A stretch of DNA of 64,000 bases, from NCBI RefSeq assembly GCF_025398335.1, contig NZ_JAODOO010000017.1:28224-92223 (forward strand). The letters run 5' to 3'. Each line of letters opens with the position of its first letter. Within the stretch, counting starts at the first letter, position 1. This stretch comes from Clostridium sp. CX1. Lineage in GTDB: Bacteria; Bacillota; Clostridia; Clostridiales; Clostridiaceae. Position numbers and translations under genes: made by a program. The notes under the pieces were generated by a model. It searched no databases. It was not told where the DNA came from and saw only the letters and a program-made list of their open reading frames with translations. Positions 8,623-17,089 of the stretch are shown here, piece after piece.

Positions 8623-9588
8623 ATGATAAACTTTAAAAAGATTGTTACGTTTCTAATTTGCTCCATTTTTGTTATATCTCTAAGTGCTTGTTCAAATAAA
8701 AGTTCCTCTTCAGAAAATAGTAATGGTTCTAGTAATAACAACTCTAAAATTACCTCTTACCCACTAACCTTCAAAGACTTCTATGGAAGAGATGTAAAAA
8801 TAGACAAAGAACCTCAAAGGATAGTTTCAGGCGCACCTAATATTACAGAAATATTATTTGCTTTAGGTGAAAAGGATAAGCTAGTTGGAAGGACTGATTT
8901 TTGTAATTTTCCTCAAGAAACTAAAAGTATTCAATCTATCGGAGGAATTCAAAATCCTAATATAGAAAAAATAGTAGAGCTAAAGCCAGATATTCTTATC
9001 GCTTCATCAATCTTTCCAAAGGAAGCAGTAGAAAAATTAGAAGCTTTAAATGTTAAGGTTGTTATAATCCAAGGCGATGAAAGCTTTGAAGGAACTTATA
9101 CTACAATAAAAAAAGTAGGACAAATCGCAAATGCTAATGAAAAGGCAGCTGAAATTGTAACTAATATGGAAAAGAAGATTGCTGAAGTTAAAGAAAAAGT
9201 TACTGGTAAAAATACTCCTAGCGTATATTACGTTATATCCTATGGTAAAGATGGAGATTTTACTGCAGGAAAAAATACCTTTATCAGCAAAATGATAAGT
9301 ATGGCTGGCGGTAAAAATGCTGCTGATGATGCTGAAGGATGGGCTTACAGCCTGGAAAAACTCATAGAAAAAAATCCTGATATTTTAGTTTGCTCTACTT
9401 ATATCGCAGGAAGTCCTGATGATATTAAGACTGGAATTAAAAATACTAACGGATATAAAGACTTAACAGCTGTAAAAAATAATAAATTATTTGATATTAA
9501 CCCTGATATTTTAGAAAGACAAGGTCCTAGACTGGCAGAAGGCTTCGAGCAGCTAGCTAAGATAATACATCCAGAAGCATTTAAATAA
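8623..9588 (+). CDS. btuF: Corrinoid-binding lipoprotein of an ABC importer (BtuF-type)
   Basis: A class III periplasmic-binding-protein-type lipoprotein of 321 residues that would capture cobalamin or cobinamide outside the membrane and deliver it to the adjacent permease. A signal peptide ends in the lipobox LSAC at residue 23, followed by a serine/asparagine-rich linker. The TroA-like fold is indicated by DFYGRDVKIDKEPQRIVSGAPNITEILFALG and the GRTDFCNFP segment. AGGAGGATG precedes the ATG. The cobalamin riboswitch directly upstream argues for corrinoid rather than iron-siderophore, which closely related binding proteins carry. Confidence 0.88.
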   Translation: MINFKKIVTFLICSIFVISLSACSNKSSSSENSNGSSNNNSKITSYPLTFKDFYGRDVKIDKEPQRIVSGAPNITEILFALGEKDKLVGRTDFCNFPQETKSIQSIGGIQNPNIEKIVELKPDILIASSIFPKEAVEKLEALNVKVVIIQGDESFEGTYTTIKKVGQIANANEKAAEIVTNMEKKIAEVKEKVTGKNTPSVYYVISYGKDGDFTAGKNTFISKMISMAGGKNAADDAEGWAYSLEKLIEKNPDILVCSTYIAGSPDDIKTGIKNTNGYKDLTAVKNNKLFDINPDILERQGPRLAEGFEQLAKIIHPEAFK

Positions 9589-9611
9589 TTTTATCGATGA
9601 GAGGCTTTATT

Positions 9612-10661
9612 ATGGTATCATCAACAAATAATAAACACTACAAACTTTATCTTACATTATTAATTATTATACTTTTTGCTTCTTCAATTCTTTGCAGTAC
9701 CTTAGGTACTGCAAATATATCCTTTTTAGAATCTCTACAAATTATTTTACATAACATTCCCTTTATAAGTAACTTGATTTCAGTAGATAGCTTTTCATCT
9801 ACTCATACTGTAATAATACTTAACATAAGATTGCCCCGTATTATACTATCCGGTATTGTGGGCATGGGATTATCTATTGTAGGTGCGGCATTTCAGGCAA
9901 TGTTTAAAAACCCAATGGCAGATCCTTATGTATTAGGTGTATCCTCAGGCTCTGCTCTTGGTGCTGCATTAGCAATAGTTACAGGTATGGATAACTCTTT
10001 CAGCGGACTGGGCATTACTACCCTTCTGGCTTTTGCTGGTGCAATTATAACCACTATAATAGTATATAGCATTGCTAAAGTTGGTAATAAAGTTCCTATA
10101 AATACCTTATTGCTTTCTGGTATATCTGTAAGCTTTCTTTTGTCTTCGCTAATATCCTTACTAATGGTATTTAATCGTGAAAGCATTGAAAAAATAATAT
10201 TTTGGACTATGGGAAGTGTTTCAACTGCAAGTTGGAATCAAGTTATAATGCTCTCTATATTTGTAATTATAGGCTTATTAATTTTTATGATTTTTTCAAG
10301 AGACCTAAATATAATGCTCACTGGCGATGAAACTGCAAAAAGTTTAGGCATTGAAGTTGAAAACTTGAAGAAAATAACGCTAATTATATCTTCTTTAGTT
10401 GTTGCAGCCTGCGTATCTGTTAGCGGAGTTATAGGCTTTGTAGGTTTAATAATACCTCACATAATAAGAATACTCTTAGGACCTGATCATAGAATTCTAA
10501 TTCCATTTTCAGCTGTAGGTGGAGCTCTGTTTATGATACTATCAGATACTTTAGCTAGAACTTTAGCATCACCTGCTGAAATCCCCGTAGGAGCTATTAC
10601 CTCAGTAATTGGGGCCCCTTACTTTATCTATCTTTTAATAAAAAATAAAAGGAAGGTGTAA
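9612..10661 (+). CDS. btuC: FecCD-family corrinoid ABC permease (BtuC-type)
   Basis: A polytopic membrane protein of the FecCD/BtuC family forming the import channel. It has about ten hydrophobic segments, the family hallmarks LPRIILSGIVGMGLSIVGAA and FKNPMADPYVLGVSSG near the N-terminus, and GFVGLIIPHIIRILLGPDHR near the C-terminus, which contacts the ATPase. The upstream ATG at 9597 overlaps the ribosome binding site GAGAGG at 9599-9604, so the ATG at 9612 is preferred; it gives 349 residues. It lies 23 bases after btuF and three bases before the ATPase gene, so all three are one operon. Confidence 0.9.
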   Translation: MVSSTNNKHYKLYLTLLIIILFASSILCSTLGTANISFLESLQIILHNIPFISNLISVDSFSSTHTVIILNIRLPRIILSGIVGMGLSIVGAAFQAMFKNPMADPYVLGVSSGSALGAALAIVTGMDNSFSGLGITTLLAFAGAIITTIIVYSIAKVGNKVPINTLLLSGISVSFLLSSLISLLMVFNRESIEKIIFWTMGSVSTASWNQVIMLSIFVIIGLLIFMIFSRDLNIMLTGDETAKSLGIEVENLKKITLIISSLVVAACVSVSGVIGFVGLIIPHIIRILLGPDHRILIPFSAVGGALFMILSDTLARTLASPAEIPVGAITSVIGAPYFIYLLIKNKRKV

Positions 10662-10664
10662 TAG

Positions 10665-11486
10665 GTGACTAAACCTAAAGCTTATTCAGTACAGGTTCAA
10701 AATCTAGACTATAGCTATGAAGACAAGAAAATTCTTCAGGATATAAATATCAATTTTAAAGAAAATAAGTTTTATAGTATTATAGGTCCTAACGGCTCTG
10801 GTAAAACTACTTTTATAAAGAACTTATCTAAAATTTTAGAGCCTAAAAAGAATTCTATATTAATTGAGGACAAAGATATTATAAGTTACAAAAATAAAGA
10901 GTTAGCTAAAAAAGTCTCCACTGTTCCTCAAAATACTATTTTAGACTTTGACTTTTCTGCTTTGGATATAGTTTTAATGGGAAGATCACCATACATATCC
11001 AGACTTCAATCAGAAAATGACAAGGATATGGAATTAGTAAAAAATGCAATGGAGATGACCAATACCTGGCAGTTAAGAGAAAAAAATATTTCCTCCCTAA
11101 GTGGAGGCGAACAGCAGAGAGTTTTAATAGCTAGAGCACTTGCTCAAGATACAAAAATAATTCTGTTAGATGAACCAATTTCTCACCTTGATTTATATCA
11201 TCAGGTAGAATTGCTAGATACTATCAAGTTTCTAAATAGAGACATTACCATCATAACTGTACTTCATGATTTGAATCTAGCTGCTCAATACAGTGATGAA
11301 ATACTGTTAATGAGCAAAGGTAGAATTATTTCTCAAGGGTCTCCTGAAGAAGTAATAACTAAAAAAAATATAAAAGAAGTTTATAATATGGATGTACATT
11401 TATTAAAAAATCCTTCAAATGGAAGACCACATATTATCCCAATAAGCAAATCTTTAGAAAATAAGAAGGAGTTATACGCAACATAG
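10665..11486 (+). CDS. btuD: Corrinoid ABC transporter ATPase (BtuD/FhuC-type)
   Basis: The nucleotide-binding subunit, 273 residues. Walker A is GPNGSGKTT near residue 41, the signature is LSGGEQQRVLIARALAQ, Walker B is IILLDEPISHLDL, and the switch histidine is in TVLHDLNLAAQYSDE. Translation starts at a GTG at 10665 with GGAAGGTG upstream, three bases after the permease stop. The gene's final codons form one arm of a hairpin shared with the convergent cobU gene. Substrate specificity is inferred from the riboswitch and from the facing cobinamide-salvage genes. Confidence 0.9.
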   Translation: MTKPKAYSVQVQNLDYSYEDKKILQDININFKENKFYSIIGPNGSGKTTFIKNLSKILEPKKNSILIEDKDIISYKNKELAKKVSTVPQNTILDFDFSALDIVLMGRSPYISRLQSENDKDMELVKNAMEMTNTWQLREKNISSLSGGEQQRVLIARALAQDTKIILLDEPISHLDLYHQVELLDTIKFLNRDITIITVLHDLNLAAQYSDEILLMSKGRIISQGSPEEVITKKNIKEVYNMDVHLLKNPSNGRPHIIPISKSLENKKELYAT

Positions 11487-11503
11487 TATAACTCCTTCTT
11501 ATT
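11460..11503. terminator. Shared terminator of convergent btuD and cobU
   Basis: A 17-pair perfect inverted repeat (arm AATAAGAAGGAGTTATA) with a ten-base loop that contains the btuD stop codon; the far arm reaches the cobU stop. It would terminate transcription from both sides and overlaps coding sequence. Confidence 0.8.
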
Positions 11504-12050
11504 ACTTTAACTTTAAAGGAAACCCACAGGCCACCAAATACGCTTCATCACTGAAGCTTCCTATATATTGATTTACATGTCCTAAAATATCACTAAATAT
11601 TCTTCCAAGTCTATATTCAGGCACTAAACTCCAACCTACTTCGTTAGTAACAATAACTACTTCTTTGTCACTGTCCTTTGCCGCTAAAAGCAGTGTTTCT
11701 ACCTCTGATTTTATCTTCTTACTAAGCTCTGATATATCTTCCTGTGACATAGTATCAAAGTTGTACTCTTTGTCAAACATAAAGTTTGTTACCATAGTGC
11801 CTATACATTCAATCATTATATATTTATGGCTATCTTTTTTTATAACTTCCGCTAAATTTTTAAAGCCTTCATAGGTTGCCCATTTTTGATTTCTCTGTTT
11901 TTTGTGCTTTTCAATTCTTTTTTCCATTTCCTTGTCTGTTACTATAGCCGTTGCAATATATAACACATCATTTTTGTTCTCTAATAACTTTTCTGCAAAG
12001 GTACTTTTTCCACTTCTGCTGCCGCCAGTAACCAAGATTATCTTTCCCAT
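11502..12050 (-). CDS. cobU: Bifunctional adenosylcobinamide kinase / guanylyltransferase
   Basis: Phosphorylates adenosylcobinamide and transfers GMP to give adenosylcobinamide-GDP in corrinoid nucleotide-loop assembly. The P-loop GGSRSGKST is at residues 9-17, followed by FAEKLLENKNDVLYIATA; EVGWSLVPEYRLGRIFSD, the characteristic CobU stretch, is near residue 140. An ATG at 12056 is only two bases from the ribosome binding site AAGGAG, whereas the ATG at 12050 is at normal spacing, so the 182-residue form is preferred. It is downstream of cobS and cobC on the same strand. Confidence 0.92.
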   Translation of the reverse strand: MGKIILVTGGSRSGKSTFAEKLLENKNDVLYIATAIVTDKEMEKRIEKHKKQRNQKWATYEGFKNLAEVIKKDSHKYIMIECIGTMVTNFMFDKEYNFDTMSQEDISELSKKIKSEVETLLLAAKDSDKEVVIVTNEVGWSLVPEYRLGRIFSDILGHVNQYIGSFSDEAYLVACGFPLKLK

Positions 12051-12148
12051 GTCCATATCTCCTTATAATACTATTTAATAATTGCAAGACCATTTTATTA
12101 TATTTCTTAGTCTGCTTTTATCCTCTTAATTTTCTATTGAATATGTAA

Positions 12149-12898
12149 CTATCTTAAAATAACTGCTATTAAAATTAATGTTAGTATTTCCACCAATTCG
12201 TTATTTGCTCCTAAAATATCTCCTGTAATTCCCCCAATTTTACTCTTAGAAAACTCATTAAATATTGCAGTGAAAACCACTCCAGCAAATAGTAGTATTA
12301 TTACATGTATAGCATTCATCATTAAGATTAAAATTCCTGTAGTTAATAAAAAGCTGATAAAAAGTTGAAGCTTTCCAACATTCTCCACAAAAAGGTTGCC
12401 AGATCCCGTCTTTTTAGCATTTTTACCTATAGTAATTATAAAAACCGTGGTGAATCTTGATATAATAGGTACAACTATAATTCCTATAGGAAAACTTGGA
12501 GCTATTGATGAGAATAAAGCATACTTAAAGAGCAAGTCAAATATTACTGCAATACAAGCATAGCTTCCTATTCTACTGTCCTTCATTATCTCAATTATTC
12601 TATCATTGCCTTTAAAGGCGAAAAAACCATCACAGGTATCTCCTAACCCATCTAAATGTAGCGCTCCTGTTACTATGATTCCAGCTAACAGTATTATTAC
12701 AATAGTAGGTTCTAATGGTAAAATCCTTATAAAAAGCTCATATATACCCCATTGAATAGCTCCTATTATAAATCCAACTACAGGAAGAAATATAGCTCCT
12801 CTTTTAAAATCTTCTTTCTCACAAGGTAAATTTAGGTTAACTGGAATTCTGGTTAAAAATTGAACCATTAATAATAGATTTTGTATTATTCTTTTCAT
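12149..12898 (-). CDS. cobS: Adenosylcobinamide-GDP ribazoletransferase (cobalamin synthase)
   Basis: Joins adenosylcobinamide-GDP to alpha-ribazole (or its phosphate) in the membrane, completing the lower loop of the corrinoid. The 249-residue protein is strongly hydrophobic with several membrane segments. It contains the CobS metal-binding motif LDGLGDTCDGFFAF near residue 82 and begins LLLMVQFLTRIPV, typical for the family. GGGGGAAA precedes the ATG. It lies between cobC and cobU; the gap to cobU is about 100 bases without a clear terminator. Confidence 0.93.
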   Translation of the reverse strand: MKRIIQNLLLMVQFLTRIPVNLNLPCEKEDFKRGAIFLPVVGFIIGAIQWGIYELFIRILPLEPTIVIILLAGIIVTGALHLDGLGDTCDGFFAFKGNDRIIEIMKDSRIGSYACIAVIFDLLFKYALFSSIAPSFPIGIIVVPIISRFTTVFIITIGKNAKKTGSGNLFVENVGKLQLFISFLLTTGILILMMNAIHVIILLFAGVVFTAIFNEFSKSKIGGITGDILGANNELVEILTLILIAVILR

Positions 12899-12947
12899 TT
12901 TTTGTTTCCCCCATCATTTTTTAAGCTTGTCTTTTGATTTAAAAAAC

Positions 12948-13535
12948 TTAGACATGAGTTATACTATCTATAAATAGATTTCCATACTCATATTTTATTA
13001 AAGTTATATCACAATTCTTAGAGCCAAAACTCCAGAAGAAGTCTAAGTTGCCTCCTAATATGTAACAATAAATAGACCTTATAACTCCACCGTGGGTTAC
13101 GATTAGAATATTTTCTTCATCAAGCTTTAAAATGTCATCCATGAAGCTTTTAACTCTATCATAAACCTGTAAATAACTCTCTCCCCCTGGTGGTGCAAAG
13201 TCCCTCCAATTTTCACACCAGAGCCTCCATTCTGCAGGGTACAGCTCTTTTATTTTATCATAAGCTTTTCCTTCAAACTCTCCAAAGTTTGTTTCATTTA
13301 TTCTACTATCTCTGATTAAATTGCAATGTTTATTTTTCAATAAAATATCAGCTGTTTGCTCTGCTCTCTTTTTTTCACTGATATATACTGTTTTAAAGTT
13401 TATATCTCTTAGTATCTCTTCTGCCCTATGTGATTGTAATATACCTTGCTCTGTAAGTTCTACATCAAGGCTTCCATAGTAACTTCCGCCCTGATTTTCC
13501 TTAGTTTCCCCATGTCTTACAAAATATAAATTCAT
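12948..13535 (-). CDS. cobC: Alpha-ribazole phosphatase (histidine phosphatase family)
   Basis: A histidine phosphatase of 195 residues with the RHGE active site in YFVRHGETKENQGG, the family SYYGSLDVELTEQG, the catalytic acid region NETNFGEFEGK and the second histidine in VTHGGVIR. Alone it could be any phosphoglycerate-mutase-like phosphatase; its place beside cobS and cobU supports removal of the phosphate from alpha-ribazole-5'-phosphate or cobalamin-5'-phosphate. It is first in the minus-strand cobC-cobS-cobU unit, with GGGGGAGAAA before the ATG. Confidence 0.85.
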   Translation of the reverse strand: MNLYFVRHGETKENQGGSYYGSLDVELTEQGILQSHRAEEILRDINFKTVYISEKKRAEQTADILLKNKHCNLIRDSRINETNFGEFEGKAYDKIKELYPAEWRLWCENWRDFAPPGGESYLQVYDRVKSFMDDILKLDEENILIVTHGGVIRSIYCYILGGNLDFFWSFGSKNCDITLIKYEYGNLFIDSITHV

Positions 13536-13682
13536 TTAATTTCTCCCCCAATTATTTAATTTATTAAAACTAAATACTACTTCTACACCCCTTACATTAT
13601 AATACAATTAGTAAAATTTTTCACTTCATCCTAATCCTCTATAGTGTAAAATATCCTACTCTACAATAAATACTCTTAAAAT

Positions 13683-13722
13683 AAAAGTTACAGACTACAC
13701 TAACCTATAGTCTGTAACTTTT
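13683..13722 (-). terminator. Terminator downstream of the LarA-type racemase gene
   Basis: A 15-pair perfect stem (arm AAAAGTTACAGACTA) with a ten-base loop, 28 bases after the larA stop. It marks the downstream end of the inositol-linked cluster. Confidence 0.85.
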
Positions 13723-13750
13723 AAATTTCCTTAAACCTATCCTTTTCTAC

Positions 13751-14998
13751 TTAATCTAAATTTGGTAAGGTTGAGCCTCCGAAAGGCATGAGAATTACCT
13801 TAGAATCTTCCCCAGTTTCTTTGAAAGCAGCTTCCACAGCACTTTGTGCATCGCTAAAAGGCTCCATAAATATACTTCTTACAAATCCTTCTTCAAGTTC
13901 AGAAACTAGGTATACCTTACACCTTTTTAATATCATAGCAATTGCTGCTGCTTTATGACCTCCTAATTGAAAATTCTTTTTTACTTGTTCTATCATATCT
14001 TCAGGTTTTTCTGCTTCTAACATCCAGTTCTCAAATACCTTTTCTCCTAATCCTTCCCTGCAGGAGGCAACTAATATTATTATCCCACCTTCTTTTACCG
14101 CATGTTTGGAGTTGTCCAACGCTTTTTGGGCTTGATATAAGTTTAAATCCTTAGGGTATCCTCCCGGTGTTGTGATAACAATATCCGCTTTTTCTTTTAT
14201 TCTTATCTTATAAAAACTATCTAAAAACTTACAGCCTTCTCTATGAGCTTTTATATAGTGACCGGCTACCGCTTTAATTATTTGTTTGTTACTATCTAGT
14301 ACTACATTTACTATAAAGTCTATAGGTACAAACTTTTCTACAGTTTCTATATCCATTCTTACAGGATTATCTTTTACATTCCCCGTTGTTGCTTTTTCAT
14401 GCACCATTTTGCTATGATTTGCCTGAATAGCTGCCCTTGTTGAAACTCCCGGCATTATGGCCTTGGCACCTCCGCTGTATCCTGCAAAATAATGATATTC
14501 TATATTTCCTAAGCAAATTCTTCTGTCAGCTTTAACAACAATTTTACTAATGTCCACCGGCGTTCCCTCTGATGTTACTCCAAGATGCACAAACTCTGTT
14601 GAACTGCTGTCTATGCAGTTTATTTTTTCATATATCTCTTTACCAACTAAATATTTTTTTTCTTCCTCTGTGTGAGATCTATGACTACCAAGAGCAAATA
14701 CTATGGTAATATCCTGATCCTTAATTCCAGCACTATTTAGTTCTTCTATTACTACAGGTAGAACTATTTTACTTGGCATAGGTCTGGTTATATCACTAGT
14801 AACTATTACTACTTTCTCTCCTGGTTTTACTATGTCCTTTAATCTGCTGGACGCAATAGGGTTTTCCATCGCCCTTCTGACCTCATCTGCACCAGTTAGC
14901 TCTATTTTCACCTCGTTAGGCTCTAATATGCCCAAAATATTTTCACTATCTATGTCAAAGTTCATCTTTCCCTTTCCAAATCCAAAACTATATTCCAT
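13751..14998 (-). CDS. LarA-family nickel-dependent hydroxyacid racemase (proposed malate racemase)
   Basis: A 415-residue member of the LarA family, whose nickel-pincer (NPN) cofactor supports racemisation of 2-hydroxyacids such as lactate and, in characterised homologues, malate. From the ATG at 14998 the residues matching Lactobacillus LarA are all present: H106 in GSHRS, H169 and K179 in HYFAGYSGGAK (ten residues apart, as in LarA H174/K184), and H195 in QANHSKM (LarA H200). A TTG at 15004 is too close to the ribosome binding site. No larB, larC or larE maturation gene is in the window. The gene follows iolG after an intervening hairpin. I infer D-malate to L-malate; lactate racemisation is the main alternative. 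Confidence 0.88.
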   Translation of the reverse strand: MEYSFGFGKGKMNFDIDSENILGILEPNEVKIELTGADEVRRAMENPIASSRLKDIVKPGEKVVIVTSDITRPMPSKIVLPVVIEELNSAGIKDQDITIVFALGSHRSHTEEEKKYLVGKEIYEKINCIDSSSTEFVHLGVTSEGTPVDISKIVVKADRRICLGNIEYHYFAGYSGGAKAIMPGVSTRAAIQANHSKMVHEKATTGNVKDNPVRMDIETVEKFVPIDFIVNVVLDSNKQIIKAVAGHYIKAHREGCKFLDSFYKIRIKEKADIVITTPGGYPKDLNLYQAQKALDNSKHAVKEGGIIILVASCREGLGEKVFENWMLEAEKPEDMIEQVKKNFQLGGHKAAAIAMILKRCKVYLVSELEEGFVRSIFMEPFSDAQSAVEAAFKETGEDSKVILMPFGGSTLPNLD

Positions 14999-15025
14999 CC
15001 CCAATTTCCCCCTTATTTTTAAATA

Positions 15026-15072
15026 AAAACAGTAGAATTAGAATAAAGGACTTTATGCTAATCTACTGTTTT
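15026..15072 (-). terminator. Terminator or attenuator between iolG and the LarA-type gene
   Basis: A 15-pair stem with one bulged A, loop of about 16 bases, followed by a run of five Ts on the minus strand. Only about 20 bases separate it from the larA ribosome binding site, so larA is probably expressed by read-through at a lower level than iolG. Confidence 0.75.
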
Positions 15073-15086
15073 ATTTAACTTTTGAA

Positions 15087-16097
15087 TTACTCTATTATTT
15101 TTATTGGTCTTTTCTCTTCATAGGACTTTCTTGCAGCCATTGCAATTATAATTGGCTTTAATCCATCTATGCCTTCAACAGGAGTTTTGGTATCATTTTT
15201 GATTGCATTAAAGAACTGTCTTAGTTCCTCCACAAAGGAATCCTTATATCTTTCTAAGAAGAAATATTTAGGCTTATCAGCAAACACTCCTTCTGAAGTG
15301 CTAAGTACAGCTGAAGATGGAGTATCATTACTTACCGTTACCCCTCCCTTAGAACCGAATACTTCAACTCTTTGATCATATCCGTAGGCAGCTCTCCTGC
15401 TGTTATCTATAACACCTATAGCTCCATTTTTGAATTTTAGTGTAATTAAGGCTGTATCTACATCTCCAGCTTCTCCAATAGCAGGATCTACAAGCACTGC
15501 TGCATTTGTATATACCTCTTCTACCTCACTTCCAGATAGATATCGTACCATATCAAAATCGTGGATAGTCATATCCATGAACATTCCACCAGAAACCTTA
15601 ACATACTCAATTGGCGGCGGCTCTGGGTCTCTAGAAGTAACCTTAATGATATGAGGGTCACCTATTTTTCCTTCTTTTATAAGCTCATGTACCTTTCTAA
15701 AGTTGTGATCAAATCTCCTGTTAAAACCTACCTGAAACTTAACTCCTGCCTTTTTAACGGCATCGAGAGCAGCAACTATCTTTTCAAGATCAAAATCTAT
15801 AGGCTTTTCACAAAAAATATGCTTTCCTGCTTCAGCAGCTTCTATAGTTATAGTTGAATGGGTATTGGTTGAAGAACATATGAGAACTGTATTTATCTCA
15901 GGATCTTTTAATATATCCCTATAGTCTTCATAAACCTCTTCTATTCCTATTCCCTGTGCCCATTCAATTATCTTATCTGCGTATATATCGGCAATTGCCT
16001 TAAGTCTTATATCTGGAAAATTATTGACTATATTCTCCCCATGTAGTTTTCCTATTCTTCCTGCACCGATTATTCCAAGGACAATGTTATTTGACAT
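15087..16097 (-). CDS. iolG: Inositol 2-dehydrogenase
   Basis: NAD-dependent oxidation of myo-inositol to 2-keto-myo-inositol (scyllo-inosose). This GFO/IDH/MocA protein of 336 residues has the nucleotide-binding motif GAGRIGKLH at 11-19, the catalytic lysine in CEKPID (K98), and the catalytic pair D175/H179 in MDMTIHDFD. AGAGGTTAA precedes the ATG. It is the last of the inositol genes proper, after iolE. Related sugar dehydrogenases share the fold, but iolE, iolD and iolB next to it settle the pathway. It might also accept scyllo-inositol or D-chiro-inositol. Confidence 0.92.
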   Translation of the reverse strand: MSNNIVLGIIGAGRIGKLHGENIVNNFPDIRLKAIADIYADKIIEWAQGIGIEEVYEDYRDILKDPEINTVLICSSTNTHSTITIEAAEAGKHIFCEKPIDFDLEKIVAALDAVKKAGVKFQVGFNRRFDHNFRKVHELIKEGKIGDPHIIKVTSRDPEPPPIEYVKVSGGMFMDMTIHDFDMVRYLSGSEVEEVYTNAAVLVDPAIGEAGDVDTALITLKFKNGAIGVIDNSRRAAYGYDQRVEVFGSKGGVTVSNDTPSSAVLSTSEGVFADKPKYFFLERYKDSFVEELRQFFNAIKNDTKTPVEGIDGLKPIIIAMAARKSYEEKRPIKIIE

Positions 16098-16171
16098 TTT
16101 TAACCTCTCCCATCTAATGCTACTGGTATTTTTTATCAGATCTTTTTCGGATTAACTCCCAGTACTCCTAT

Positions 16172-17068
16172 CTATAAGCCAGTTTGCTCTTTTATAAATT
16201 TTCTTGCCTTAATTGCATATTCTAAAGGATTCGCTTTGGCTGGGTCTTGTTCAGCCTCAACAATAAACCATCCTTCATAATTATTTTTGTCTAAGATTTT
16301 GAAAAGAGGGGCATAATTAATCATCCCATCACCTGGAACAGTAAAGACTCCATGCTTAACTGCATTAAGAAAGCTCATCTGTTCCTTATAAACTTTATCT
16401 AATACTTCTTCTCTTATATCCTTTAAATGTACGTGTTTTATTCTATTTATATACTTATTTAAAACCACCTCTGGGTTTACCTGTGAAAAAGTAAGATGCC
16501 CTGTATCAAATAGTAAATAAACTAACTCTGGGTCTGTCATTGCCATCAGCTTATCTATTTCCTCTAGAGTCTGTACTCCCGTCCCCATATGATGGTGATA
16601 AACAATGTTCATATCTTGCTCTTTAGCAAGTTTTCCAAGCTCCTCTAAGCCTCTTGCAAGCTTAACCCATTCCTCCTCTGAAAAATGAGGCTTCCTACTT
16701 ATAACAGGCATATCTATCATTCCCTGAATGCTGTGGCCCTGTTCCGCTACAACAATCACCTCTGCTCCCATTTCCTTTAGAAAATCTCTATGCTTTATAA
16801 AGGCTTCAGCAGTTTCTTCAAAGGGTTTAGTAGTTAAAAAGGAACTAAACCAAGCGCTGGCTATACTTATACCCCTTAGTTCTAAAGCTTTTTTTAATAC
16901 TTGAATATCTCTAGGGTACTTATTCCCCACCTCACTTCCTGTAAATCCTGCAAGTGCCATTTCACTTATACATTGCTGAAAGGTATTTTCTCTCCCAAGC
17001 TCAGGCATATCATCATTTGTCCATGCTATAGGAGCTATCCCAAGTCTTACTTTATTTTTATCTAACAT
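16172..17068 (-). CDS. iolE: Inosose dehydratase
   Basis: Dehydrates 2-keto-myo-inositol to 3D-(3,5/4)-trihydroxycyclohexane-1,2-dione. A 298-residue TIM-barrel of the xylose-isomerase-like superfamily with the IolE start GIAPIAWTNDDMPELG, then the metal-site regions VYHHHMGTGVQT, LLFDTGHL and HVHLKDIR, and a final glutamate in WFIVEAEQD. The length is normal. GGAGGAATA precedes the ATG, and iolD ends 21 bases upstream. Neighbours iolD and iolG confirm the role. Confidence 0.94.
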   Translation of the reverse strand: MLDKNKVRLGIAPIAWTNDDMPELGRENTFQQCISEMALAGFTGSEVGNKYPRDIQVLKKALELRGISIASAWFSSFLTTKPFEETAEAFIKHRDFLKEMGAEVIVVAEQGHSIQGMIDMPVISRKPHFSEEEWVKLARGLEELGKLAKEQDMNIVYHHHMGTGVQTLEEIDKLMAMTDPELVYLLFDTGHLTFSQVNPEVVLNKYINRIKHVHLKDIREEVLDKVYKEQMSFLNAVKHGVFTVPGDGMINYAPLFKILDKNNYEGWFIVEAEQDPAKANPLEYAIKARKFIKEQTGL

Positions 17069-17089
17069 ACTATTCCTCCACCCATCTCC

